This document shows positions 38,709 through 51,303 of a stretch of DNA of 64,000 nucleotides, one piece after another. Both the position numbers and the translations under genes were made by a program. This DNA comes from Trogon surrucura. Taxonomy: Eukaryota > Chordata > Aves > Trogoniformes > Trogonidae. The DNA lies in NCBI GenBank assembly GCA_020746105.1, contig CM036617.1:162820912-162884911 (forward strand), given 5' to 3'. Position 1 is the first letter of the stretch. Each line of letters starts with the position of its first letter. The notes under the pieces are model-generated. The model worked only from the letters and a program-made list of their open reading frames with translations. It did not search any database and was not told the origin of the DNA.

Positions 38709-41700
38709 CCACACTAGGAGCTGTGATGAGGGATAATGAAATCCCTCATCTGCACATGGAGAATCAGCAAAAAGGATGGAGCTTCTCTGATGATGTTAAT
38801 TGACGTCATTAATGAAAATCAACAGAGAATCAGTGGTTTTCACTACTTGAGAATCTGAGCCAGAGTGCTCAAATCTTTTTTAACAATGTAAAATGAACTA
38901 CTGCAAGGTTTGTGTCATATGATGAGAAGTAGAAGTTGGTTGAAATTTACAAGCTTTATTGTAAATATGTATAACGTAACTTATCTAGAATTAACGGGGA
39001 GTGTATGCATGCAGCTGTGAAGAGGAAGACCTGACTTTGGTTTAATGTTAAGTTGCATATTCCTTTATAACTTGCCATTTAAATGTCAGTTACTACTTCA
39101 GGGTTTATCTTACTGTCTCCACATTTTGTATTTTTCAGTAGGTATTTGTTTTGGTGGTCCTAAACACAGATATGTGAAACTTCTTTGTGCATTGCCAGCA
39201 GTAATCGTGTTCAAAAGAAAAGGAAGTCATTTCTGTGTCTGAGGGAAAACTCCTGGGCTACACGCTAATTGCAGGGCCTGTGACACTGAAAAACATAGTC
39301 CTCCTATTAACATAATTTCAAAATCCCTGTGAGGATACTTGAGTTTCATTGGTGATAACCAAGCAGAAGTGAACACCAGAATCAGCTAAGCCCAGATTTC
39401 TATTTATCTGTGTATTATGCTCAACTGCAATTTTCAGGAAAATATAACTTCTGATTGAAGTGTTGCCTGTGTTTGGGGAATCAATCCAGGATGGATTCTG
39501 CGTGGATTCTCTAGTAAAAGACGGGCTCCTTTTGCAGTTTTTCTCACATCTCGCATTCTCACATCTATGGCTCTCAAAGTCTCTTCTTTCTAGACAGCTA
39601 TTTACATTAAAAATGGGGAGCTTAATTACCCTCTACCTCTCTTCCCTTTCTATTAAACTGGATTGAAATCAGGCAGCACGTTCAACAGCCTTTATGGGCA
39701 AGGGATTCAAAGTCACAAAGACAGGCTAACTATATATGTACTGTATACGTAAGGAAAAAGAATAAAATAAGGAAGCTCCCAATTCTGGCATCTGAAACTG
39801 CAACCGTGCTATGACCTTTCAGCATTGTTTCCCCTCATCTTCCTTCCTCATAACACTTTGCTGGCCCCTTTAATTCTTCATCTTACAGTTCCTATATTTT
39901 CCCTGCAGCCCCTTGCATGCATCTCTTTCTCCCTGTTCCTACTCCTGTTTTTCTCTTGGGAATGTCTTTCATATCCTTTCCTCCCTGGAGGTTCATAGCT
40001 CAGCAGAGTTGCTTTTGCTCTGGGGTTACAACCTAGAAAACAAGGCAACAGAAGAATTTTGCTTCGAAATGAGGAACTTGCCTCCTTGCTTTCCTTTCCC
40101 CCTTCCTGATATACATTTAGTTCTCTTAATTGTTATCTGTATTCAAAGCAATTTCCTTGGCATGCACATTTTCATTAAATGTAATGAAGGAAGAAAAATT
40201 TAACATCCCACCTGTGACAGCTCACTGATTCAGATCATGATGACCTATTGTGAATAGCTGGGCTTCAGTCAAGATTTTGATTAGTGGAAAGAAGTAACTT
40301 CTGCATAATTAAGTTTTTAGCCAGAATTTATTTATTCTGAGCCAGTTTATTTTAAAAGTAAAAGTCCGTTAATTAGATAAAATATGTGAGCACCTCCATA
40401 GCACTCATTGGTGGAATATCTGAAAATTTATTGTTTGTCTCACCTCATGTTCTGAAAAGTTTCTCACATGATTAGTCTGCAGAAGGAGAATTATTTATTT
40501 GTGGGTACACTCTAAGAAAAGCAGAGAAGCAGCTTGTACAATATGGAGTTTGAAAAATTTAGTGTACATCATATCTGGAACAAATTGAAATGATTCTTGC
40601 TCTACTGTCATGCAATAGCTCATGAATGGTTTGGCCTAGAAACTTCAAAGACAATTTATTCAAATGGACCTCATCCCTCCCACTCGGCATAAAAAGGGGA
40701 GGAGAGGGCTGGTGAACTTGGAAGCTATCCCCCGGAAAAGTGGAAAAAGCAGAGCAGCCTGATGGGATCTGAAATAGCTTATTGAATTTGTCACTGATAC
40801 TATGGGCTTCCGAAGTCACAAAATCAGAGAATGGACAGCAGCAGTCTGTATTGCTGTTGGAGAGGGAGCTGCAATCTCGTTGCAGCCAGCTGTTCTTTTA
40901 GTCACATACCACCACCACGTCTTCATGCATAGGGACTATTTTCACCACTGTCACCATCCCACACAAACAGCACAGCACCCTTGCATGGAGCAATGATTCT
41001 TGCTGGTCTCACAGTCTCATACCATCATGGAGACACTCAAGAAACATTTAGGAGTGAGGAAAATGAGGTTTTCCTTATGATGAATCTTCTGCCATCACCA
41101 TGTTGCTGCTGATGCCATCCAGGGTTAAAAAACTCACTGCAACAAAGCAAACATCATAGCAGTTATAGTCAGTGACTGCAGCTTCATCAAGAGAGAGTAC
41201 ACAATGAAACCCCAAAAGTAGCTGTCAGATAATTACAGAGCTTTATCCTACAGGCTGCACATGTGAATTTCGTACAATGTTTATTAAAAATAAGTACCTT
41301 AAAACAGGAAACCTCATTCACTTGTATTTGTAAATTGACATTGAAAATTTGAAGAGCAAATGTTATAAAAAAAAGCTTTTTTAAAATACCTGGGATTGAG
41401 GACAATGTTAAAGCAAAGTATATTCCTTTTCCACTCAAAAAACCAGAATGCTAAAACAAAGCTAGGGCTCCACAGACAATAATGGTTTTTTCTCCGTAGT
41501 TGTTCTATCCTCTACACTCTCTTCCAAAAGTAAATACTAGCTTGTTACGTGTATTCCAGCTCATTAACATTTCAAATTGTCCTTCTACCAATTTAAATAT
41601 GAATAGATCATTGTGTATGAGGGAGATGACTCATGTCAGTGGCTGAAACTCATGGTCAGAAATCGTATCTCAAAATGTGTTCTCAGCAGAATACCGGGAG

Positions 41701-44700
41701 CTCCAATTATAAGAATGCCTACTTCTGCTTCTGGGAGTGTGCCAGGTGTGTGCATGAAATAACTTTATACCTGACTTCCCTCATATTTTGCTTGGGTAGT
41801 CTGCTATGATATTTCATGCTGTAGTTGATTTTCTTTTGTTATCATCTTACTCATAAAATAAATTTGTAGATGCAGACTTCCCACACTTCCACAACTCCAG
41901 ACACTAGACAAGTGGATGCTAAGAGGTGCTGTCCAAATAGTGAACTTGATACACAGAAGCTGGGGAGATCAGGGACTAAACTCTCAGATGACTTGGCAAA
42001 AACAGTATTAGGGAATCGTATTGTCTGGTTTGTTAGATGATGAAAAGATGGGAGTCAGAAAGAAATTTTCCAATATCTTTCATTTGATGTGGGATTTTAA
42101 ATAGAGGACAAAACATCATCAACCTTCTCTTACTGGTGTGTAGGTATGTTTTGAAAGCCTCAAATTACACTTCTTAAGAGAAAAGACAGATAATACTCTG
42201 TGCAGAAGTTGGCAGTAAATGCTATTTGGATCAGTTAATCACTAGTTTTACATTGACATTACACTTTTTTTTTTTTCAGTTTACTGATAGAAAACAACAT
42301 CCATGGCAGTGAATTAGTGACAAGTAACCTGGTAGTGAATTAGTGTAAATTTTCTTTGCAAGGCAAGTGATTACTTCTGTTACACATTAAGCTTAAAAAA
42401 ACCTGTGCAAAACCTAGCTAAAATCTCACTACGTATGTTTCAGGGAAAGCTTGAATTCTCAGGAGTTTGTTTTATTTCTGGAGACTGACATCTCAGATTC
42501 TTGAGCCCTAGGCAGTAACTTGCAATTTCCCTGTAACAGATTTCTTCTGGGTTTGCACTGAAATAGCTGCTTACTATATCTGCTAAATCTACCTTCCATT
42601 TTTTGAAAATGTGGAATCATTAATTTAGTGTTTTCTTTTCACTCTGCGGAGCTGTCAGGGATGGAGTTAACATACACTTATTTCTACAAACTAGTGATGG
42701 TGAATATTACACATAAGTATGTATTTGTGCAGTAGCTCTCAATCTCTAGTCTGTGACGTCTGGCCTATTTTTAGGTGAATAAGCAATCTTACATTCGCTG
42801 TGCAGAGGCACTAACTGTATTAATTTAGGGATCACAAATCCATAGCTTGAAACCCATAGTGTCTGAGGAAGCAGATGAGTAAAAGGTACCATCTGTAGGT
42901 CTAAATAGCTTCATATAAACTGCCCCAGGATGCAATCAAAAATCCAAGTGAAAGCTCATGCATTTTCCCTTTTCTTGCTACCTACCAGTTTGCCTCCTTC
43001 TCTACTTTCCTTCAAGGAGGTCGATACAACCAAACCATTTCTTTTATCTCTTCCAGAGGGCTGTGTCCCCATCCTTTCTAATCTCTCTCATAAAAGTCAT
43101 CTTCTGCTATGGGATATGTTTGAAGAAAGATCTCATGTTTTCTCCTTTCACTTGATCTGCTCACCTCCAGGCAGAAACAAGAAGCCCACTATGTCTGAAA
43201 ACAGCCAGCACATAATTAAAGCCATCACAACAAATAAACATGAAATAGCAATGCTCATCAGAGTTGGTGAAAAGAAAGCCCCTTTTTGCTGCTAGTGACC
43301 AGCTCAGTCCTTGCCAGTGGCTTGTTTTGGTTTTGTTTCTTCTACTGATTTAAAATCTTAGCACTGACCTTACATTTTGAGGAGCAGCTCGTGTCAGTAC
43401 TGAAATTAGCTTTTTGCTTGCTTTGTAATTCCCAAAGGCAAAAACATGTAGGAAGTACCCCTCACAGAAGACCTGAACCTATGTGTCTCCTCCGCACCTT
43501 GCTGCGCTGGGGCAACCGTGTCCAGCTGCTCGTTTTTCTTCCACCTCCCCACAGAGCAGCAGAAGCAGGTGCTCCTGTTTCTCTTCGCTGACAGAGGCTT
43601 TAATGCCCCTGGTGTCTCCAGAGTAAGAGTTGGAGACTCTGCAACATGTTTTTGTGGGAACACAATGCCGCAGGGACACCCAGCTCCCCTTGAGAGCTAC
43701 AGTCTCTGTAATGAGTGTTTGATATGTACCTAAGATTTCCAAGGCTTCATGTGTGCTGGGTTTCTTACCTCAAGTAACTGAGTTGGTTTTATTGATGGAT
43801 GAAGACAGATCGAGACACACTGCTCCTTCCTTACATAAATGCACATACACAAAAAAAGGCAGAGGGAATAGAAATAGACAAACAAATGCACAAAAACGGT
43901 AAGCATAAATATTGCAGATGCAGATATGGCAAAAAATATATGGCAGGCAGATCTCTAGGGAAACAGATGGATAGCCCACAGCAATAAGCAGTAGTTGTCT
44001 ATGAAAGATGGGCAAATGCAGTGGTAAATGACTTGTGACTCTTCAAAATTTAATTTGCCATGAAAGCCCATCATGAATGATGCAAGGGCAATAGCTGGTG
44101 GAAAACTATCCAGCACTACTTCTTTTCTTCTTAACCTGTGGGATGGAAAGTTATCTGACGGGTTACAATAAGCAAACATGAATGCAGATATGCAGAGATA
44201 TCTCAGCACTTGACAGCTTTCAAAGTTTATTGTCAAACCAAATTAGCAGAAGTCTGCCACATGTGAGCAGGCAGAACAGCAGGCAAGATACTAAAATGTC
44301 TGCAGTGAAGTCTTTCCCTTCCACAGTATTCTTGCAACTCTTTCCTTCCTCTTGACCTCCATTTGCTAGTTCATAAGATATTAAAGTATCAGCAGACAAA
44401 AACAACTGCTGGGGAAGGTTACAACAGCCTTATTTACTCCTCAGTCTATTTCCTTGTTAATTTGCTGGTACCTGTCAGGGCCTCTTTCTTTTTCTTCCTC
44501 CATAGATCTAAACCAACACTTTTAAGCACTATCTCCATTCCCTGATAAGCAAACAGCAGTTGAAGTTGCAACACAGCACATGGAATGGAGATAAAGTACC
44601 CACAGAAGTCTGGCTATGATATGGCTCTGAAGGGACTGTGGGGAAGAGCAATGTAAAGAATTGTGCAGTTACGTATATCCTTGTCCTCAGTTTGGAACCC

Positions 44701-44898
44701 TTGTTCTCAACTTATCTTACATATTGGTTTTGGCAGATCAACACTTGTGACATATAAGTTTCCCACAACATGAGATGGAAACAGTTTTTTTCCACAAGGC
44801 AACTGAACCTGTCCTGGATCTGATGTATCCTCATTCAGCTACGGGTTCCTCCCTCGTGGTCTTTCCACCTTGTGTGTGGCTGATGTTTCAGTGCTTTC

Positions 44899-44966
44899 CT
44901 AGATCATCCCATATGAATGATTTTAAGCTTTGCTAGATCATCCCATATGAATGTTTTTAAGTTAAA
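44899..44966. repeat. 34-bp tandem duplication
   Basis: A unit beginning CTAGATCATCCCATATGAAT occurs at 44899-44932 and again at 44933-44966. The first 21 bases of the copies are identical and the later part has a few differences. No element boundary coincides with it, so it is a local duplication of moderate age. Confidence 0.9.
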
Positions 44967-45568
44967 TATACAGTTCCATGTGTACGGTGCTCAGCCCTTG
45001 TTGGTGTTATGCAAAAAAACTATGAGCCTCAGCCACACTTCCCAATAGGGAATTCCTAAGCTCTTCAGACAAAACTTACCTCTCTGTCCTTATTTCACTG
45101 CATGCCATCAGACCAGCTTTCAGAGATTCCCCCTCCTCTCAGCATTCAGTCTTGCCTGATGTCCTCAGGGAAGTAAGGAATTAAACGGAATGCATTTTTA
45201 AAAGAAAAGCCAGAGAGCCCTCCTGCTGGAGCTGAATAAAGTTGAGACAGCTCTGTCAGCTGCATGTCTTCACTTTGCAGGGAGCTGTCAGTAAGCTCTT
45301 TAAAGTTGGGGAACTTATGCAGACAAAACAATTGTGTGTGTCACTTGTAATCTACATGTGCAAATTGCACCACGTTGAAAGCAAGGAAATTCATTATTAT
45401 TTATATAAATAGATCTTGTAGATTTCATTAAGATTAGGTCAGGCTGTGGAGTTATCAAATAGGCTTGTTTGCACTTTTGTTAATCTTCATTTGCAAATGC
45501 TGATTAGTGCCACAAAACTCTCTTGCTGTTTACGGGCAAAATCCTGTTTCCTCTTGTCAGGAAGACTC

Positions 45569-45602
45569 AGGAGGAGGGAGAGGGGAGGGAGGAAGAGAGA
45601 GA
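45569..45602 (+). repeat. 34-base polypurine run
   Basis: An uninterrupted run of A and G, set in a wider purine-rich segment to about 45690. Such tracts can form triplex (H-DNA) structures when they have mirror symmetry; symmetry here is only partial. It may simply be microsatellite-like. Confidence 0.8.
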
Positions 45603-46478
45603 CGGAGGCTTCAAAGCCAGTAGCTAGAACGAGAGGGAACATGAAAGTAGATTTGCTTGAAAGAGGAAAGAAAAGAAGGGCAGGAGGGCTCTTAACGTCC
45701 TGGGTGGAGCAGGTTCAGAGAGGATTGCCAGGTAATAAAACAGTGGTGCAAGAACAGTGTAGACTAGTGGGGTCAAAACTCTAGGGATGAAGAAACTCCT
45801 GAAAACTGGGTGAGAGTTTCCTCTCCTTTGTTTTCCAGTTCATACTGTTCTAACCTCTGCTGAACAGTAATACACAAATCATTCCCGGTGTCCATTAGAC
45901 ATGACAAATATCTGTTATCTGCAGTTTGCTGTTCTCCTATTCTCTCCAGAAGTAAAGGGTGCATACCAAGCATACTGTGCTATTTTGGAATATTTCTGCT
46001 GGGTGGCTAAATTTGGTGCTTTACATGGACTGACATCTACAGTGCTGTAATCAGCTAGCTTTTAGATATTTCTTTTTTTTAAAGTGATTTAGTTGATGTC
46101 ATTCTATATCAAGTACTTGTTCATAGAGCCAACTCCTCTGGTAAAACTGAGGCTCCTGGATCAGAAGGGCGAGAGATGGAAGGCTGCATTGAGAGGAAGA
46201 AACAGCAGAACTTTAGTGCAAACAAAGCGTGAGGAGCATTGAGTGAGGAATTGGTGTAGGGCCATGGGGAAGCAGTGGGTGATGCTGTGGGGGTCTGTAC
46301 ATGTGCTTGTATAGCAAGTGCTCTCACACCACAGCTGGGATGTGACCCTTGCCTAGACAAGCTTGTCTGTATTTTTTTCATTGTGTTTTGCTCCACTCTC
46401 TGCTTCTTGCCATGCTGTATAGAGTCCCATATGAATTACAAGAGGAGAAATCCTGTCTCCTGTTTTTTTTCCTAAACC

Positions 46479-46494
46479 TTTTTTTTTTTTTTTT
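46479..46494 (+). repeat. T16 homopolymer
   Basis: Sixteen uninterrupted T residues, preceded by a T8 run at about 46462. Simple repeat with no associated element recognised. Confidence 0.85.
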
Positions 46495-49221
46495 GGTAGG
46501 TACTCCTTCATGTCTTTATTTAAATGCTGACTACTTTCCAAACTCCAACAGTATCTGATAAGTAGGTCAGTTTTTTAGTGTCTAATTGTATTACCAAATA
46601 CTGACCAAATATATCAGGGTATGTAAAATACGTAATTGGTGTGGTTTTGCGTAATCAGCTTCCTCCAAACTCCATTCTAGAATAATGGCCCCAGATTGCT
46701 CTTCAGTGACAGAGCCCATTACTGCATGGAGGAAAAATAAGACTGCTTTCCAAAGGTCCCAAGGCTGGAGACTGTGGGAAGCATGTGCAACGTTTCCTCA
46801 AAGAAAGTATTCACAGCAATTTTTTTTTTCTGAGTAATATGCTAGAAGAAATTGTAAGTAACAGTGCAAAATTTAATTTGGTGCATATGCTGAGGGGTAA
46901 TCCTTAGAGAAACCTTATCTATCTTGCATACTCAAACATATCAACTTGTTGGGCATGATGGCAATTACTGCACTACATATATTCAATTTGCTCTTGTATA
47001 TACAATATTATCTTCCATAAGGAACAGTAAACTGCAGAACATATTTCAGTAAACACTATTCTGAGTAAACAGAAATGGCTTGAGTGTGCAGCTCTGTGCA
47101 TAATAATTTAGCAATGAAATATTGCTCTGAGAGAGTTGCTAAGTGTAGGGGAGATCACATCCTCTCACAGTTTCCTCATTGTTACCGAGTTATTCTTTAA
47201 AAGCTGGAAGAGACAGACTTTAGGAGTTCTGGTGTCTCCTAACCTTGGGTAGGAATGGGGGTGTTCCTTTTGTTCAGACAAATTAGAGAAAAAATGAAGG
47301 TAGTTCCAATATGCTTTTAGAGGCTCTGCTGCAAATCCAGAGACAGCCCAATCCATCCATACACATCCAAAAGGATGCATGTATGCATATGCATGTGTGT
47401 ATATACATATTTATATGTACATTTGCAGGGTTATGGCTTCTCAACCTCTTCAGATGCTGTCTGAAAGCTTAAAGCTGGCATCTAACTGGCAATGGAGGTT
47501 CGCAGAATCACTTTGTTCCAGGATTTTGTCCTTCATGTAACCACTTCTGTATTCTTCATGTGACTGAAGTCATGTCCCCTCATATTTCAGATATATATCC
47601 AACCATGTGGTAGGCTGTGCAAGCCACTTATTTTATGTGACTTATTACAGGAGTGCACGGTTAGCCATCCGCCGAATAGATCCAGCAAGCTGGATATGAT
47701 CTGCTGCATTGGCTTTGGAGAACCCGCGTTAATGAACCAGTATTCAAAACAGGAACAGAGCGGGAATATGTTGACCAAATACTTGTTGTCAGAGGATACT
47801 GTTTCACGAAAATGAAGCTTTCTGCAGAAAAGGGCTAGATCCTCTGTCATTTTCCTTTGGCAATAAGTGTTGGCTTCTTTTCAGTTAAAATACTTCATTT
47901 AAGAGGCCGAAGTGACTTTTTTGCTTTAGAATAGAAGGTAAATTCTAGTCTAAAAATGAGAAAATTAACATATCTATTTAAAAATGAAGTGTCTTGAAAT
48001 GTTCAGGAGAGACCAGTTCACTCGTCCAACCGAACATGTGGAAAACTGAAATATTAGAATCCTTCTCACATTTTAACCACTCTTATCAGCTTTCATGATG
48101 TCGTTAAAATCTTTCCCATGCTCAGCGGCGTGCCTCTCTTAGTCTCAGTATTCTTCTGCCTGTGTTTTCTTCTTCTCTGCAGAAGTTCCACACTGTGTGC
48201 TGTGATATCTTCAGCCATTATTAAAGGACATAAGCATTATGTACCCTCCTAAAAAAAGACTCTGTGTTTCCTGAAAAGAAAACATTCATAGGATGTGTAC
48301 GTGTTCTTTGGATGTGCAGCTTTTTCTCTTGGCTTCTTGCCCTTCTTGTACTTCATGCATGTTATGTTGAAGGTTTCCATACCAATTTCTCTACTGGTAC
48401 GAATAGATTAAAGTTCATTGTAACCAAAACATCTGCAATTCTTTATATCAGTAGAGAATTTGCTCTGTTTTATCATTTATTTTTTTTTTTTTAAATGAAA
48501 GTGCCTATTCCTACTGGTTCCCTCCAAGCTTCTTGGACTGATGGTCTTTTTGATGCTACTTCACTGTGAAGGTCAGCAAGCTATGGATTCAGTGGTGGAA
48601 GAACCATCCCTTTTCCTTTTTAACTGCAATGCAGTGAACTGAGAACACCTGAAAAGTCATGGGATATAATGCGGTGAAAGGGTGGGGGTATGAAATTTCC
48701 AACAGTGAGGACAGTAGCCTTGATCTGAAGAGACAATAACTTCTTGACACGCTTTAACTCAATCACTATGATTATCTGACTCTACTCTTGAGCAATAATG
48801 ATAAAAGGCTCTTCTAAATTGACTTAAAGTCACGTAAAAGGTTGTACCAGTTCAGTTAAATTCATTTTAAACCTGATTATTTAAATCAATGCCACTTTTG
48901 TGTGCAGACAAGATCTAAGTGTTATGCTTTGTGGATATAGGGAGTCCTACAGAAAGAACTGAAATGGCCAATTTTTCCTCACAATTGCACCCCACTGGGA
49001 CAGAGAAAGGAGTTTTAAAAGGTTGAAATTTGGCTTTCCTAGACACTCTCCTATTCAAGGTATACCAAAGATCTCTTTAGTAATAAGCTGGATGCTGGTG
49101 CTACAGAGACTGAACAGACAAACACAGAGAATGTTAATTCATCAGCAATAGCTCCAAAAGAGCTATGGAGGTTAAAGTCTCTATTACAGAAAGGGAGACT
49201 GCTGACAACCTGTCTTAGAAA

Positions 49222-49662
49222 TCACTTCTCTGGGACACCCCTGTGGAGGGCCTTCATCCTGATGAGCCTGAATTTCCATTTGACACCAGGTGCCATTGCA
49301 ATATTCATGCCAATCTTTAGGAAGCTGTACAGCAAGCTCACATGCATACGATGGGCTCTGGGAAGGTAGGGGAGGATGCCATGAAGGTGGACCAGAATAG
49401 AGCCCTCCTGGGAGGGGACACGGATATGGAGAGAGAAGCCAAGAGACCAACTAGTTTTGCTGGCGTGGAGTGAATACGTTACGATGTCTGCCAAATTCAA
49501 GTTGCAATGAAGGACTTTCAGATCCTTTTTCCTGGGCTGTCTTGGTGCTTGACAGCTAGATGGAGACTGAAGTTTGCTGCTGGGTGTATAAACAGCCAGA
49601 ACTAGCCTGCAGTTGTGACACACATAGACAAACACAAGCACCATTGCATCACCTGGAGGCAT
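49222..49662 (-). other. Anonymous 146-codon open frame with high GC3
   Basis: The longest open frame in the window that is not CR1-related and not read through simple repeat. By hand count, 48 of its last 74 codons end in G or C (about 65%), while the surrounding DNA is AT-rich; such bias is common in real avian exons. The translation has basic and hydrophobic patches (for example MNIAMAPGVKWKFRLIRMKA near the C-terminus), two cysteines close together near the N-terminus (CHNC), and no domain I recognise. No splice context or promoter was established. It could be an exon, an old retrocopy, an unrecognised element or a chance frame in a locally GC-rich patch. Confidence 0.2.
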
Positions 49663-50854
49663 CTCAATTAAATGGAATTACCATCCCCACCAAGCCATAG
49701 CTATCACTATTAAATGTCATTAAGCTTAAATTAGGTTTGCTCCGAGAGATGTCCCGATTAAACGAATTTCCTGATTAAGTCCAAGTGGCATGTACTTTAA
49801 TATACTCTGTTATCATACACATGTGGTTTTTCTAATTTTGTTGTTTCTTTGACTCAAAGTTTCTGGCCGTCATAGAATTAAGTCCTCGGTTAAACCCTTA
49901 AGTGCAAAAGTGCAAAAGATCTGCATACCTGTTGCATTATCTTTGCAATGTCATTTTCACATTTTATTAAAGGAAGGAGAGCTGGTTCCAAAACTCAAGA
50001 CCTTGGTCATGTAGGAAAAATGGTATATGCAAAGCTAAAACTAACAAAGGTGATTAGACAATCAACTGAAATCTTCTTCAGCAGACGGCAAGCTGTTGAT
50101 GGGGCTAATGTAGACTGTGTACAAACAAACAAATTAGTATGAGGTATTTTTATTTTTCCCCTCACAGCTGGACTGGAATGAGCCTAGTCTAACTTTTCTC
50201 TCTGTAGATGTTCAGGAATGTTACAGTATGAGTTTTCTGCTCCACTGGTCCTTTACTTGTAGCTTCTTCCACATCTGGTTGCAAATTACCAAACTAGAAA
50301 CTTGAAAATTTCTGACATCTGGCCATTGAAAAACGAATGGATTTCCAATGTTTCAACCAATGGTTTGAAAACATTGAAGAAAAATATCAGAAATCAAATA
50401 TTTGTAAAAAAAAATGTTTCTGTCAAGAAGGAAGGACAGAGGAGCAAGAGAGAAAGGAAAGGGGAAACCAAACTTCTCTGCTGGTGCAAGAGGAGGCAGA
50501 TCAGGAATATGGCCCAGAGTGACATAGGAACTTCATGGAAAGCAGCCATATTCAGAGTTTGTTACAGCCCAAGGTAACTCTTCACAATCTTCTCTTTTCC
50601 TCTTTTCATACATGACAGCTGCAGAGCACTTCATTGATGAACCCATGATGAATCTGGAGTCCTGGTGCCTGATCAGCTCTAGCTCAATGTTATACTCGTC
50701 CTGTATGCATGTAACTGCCTAGCGACAGGACACAGCCTGGAAGTACACAGACCTCTGGGAAGGAAGAAAACACTTCTGAAGTCCTGACATTCTGGCAGAT
50801 ATAGCTGGCAGTCCCATCGCTCATGCTCCCTGACAACAACTAAGAAATTGTGCA

Positions 50855-51018
50855 AGCAGATATAAGGAAAAAACAAACCTAGCAGTTAGAGTGGTTAAGC
50901 ATCAGAACAGGTTGCTCAGAGAGGTTATGTGATCTCCATTCTGGGAAATTTGCAAAATTTGCCCAGACGAGACACTGAGTAATCTGATCCAGCTGTAATT
51001 TAGCTTCATACTGAGCAG
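50855..51018 (+). mobile_element. CR1 LINE, internal 3'-region fragment
   Basis: It matches the CR1 segment encoding the end of ORF2 and the start of the 3' UTR: AGAGTGGTTAAGCATCAGAA, CAGGTTGCTCAGAGAGGTTA, then GATCTCCATTCTGGGAAATT and GAGTAATCTGATCCAGCTG. It stops at GAGCAG (51018), before the GTTGGACTAGATGAT block and the octamer tail. At that point the sequence switches to CR1 in the opposite orientation. Divergence is considerable, so this is an old copy. Confidence 0.75.
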
Positions 51019-51303
51019 AGATGGCCAGATTAAGTTCTGAGCTTTTCCTTCTCTAATTTTCTTTCTGCATCACCTTACAATATCCTTAAACGCTTCCTGA
51101 TTCACCTGTCCCTTTTTCCAAAGTTGATATACTCTGTTTTTTTTTTTCCTGAGTTCTTGTGAAAGCTCCCTGCTCAACCACATTGGTCTTCCCCGACAGC
51201 TCATTTTACGGTGCATAGGGACAGCTTGCTCCTGTGCCTTTATAATTTCATTCTTAAAGTAAGCCCACCCTTCCTGGGCCCCTTTGTTTTTAAGGTCTGA
51301 TTC

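Larger units (their letters stand above)
38709..50854. other. Gene-free region, 12 kb
   Basis: No recognised transposon or host exon. It contains a 34-bp tandem duplication (44899-44966), a 34-base pure purine run (45569-45602), T runs at about 42265 and 46479, TA-rich simple sequence near 47380-47425 and 48479-48492, and the GC3-rich frame at 49222-49662 described separately. A purine-rich stretch also lies near 50425-50470. Confidence 0.5.
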
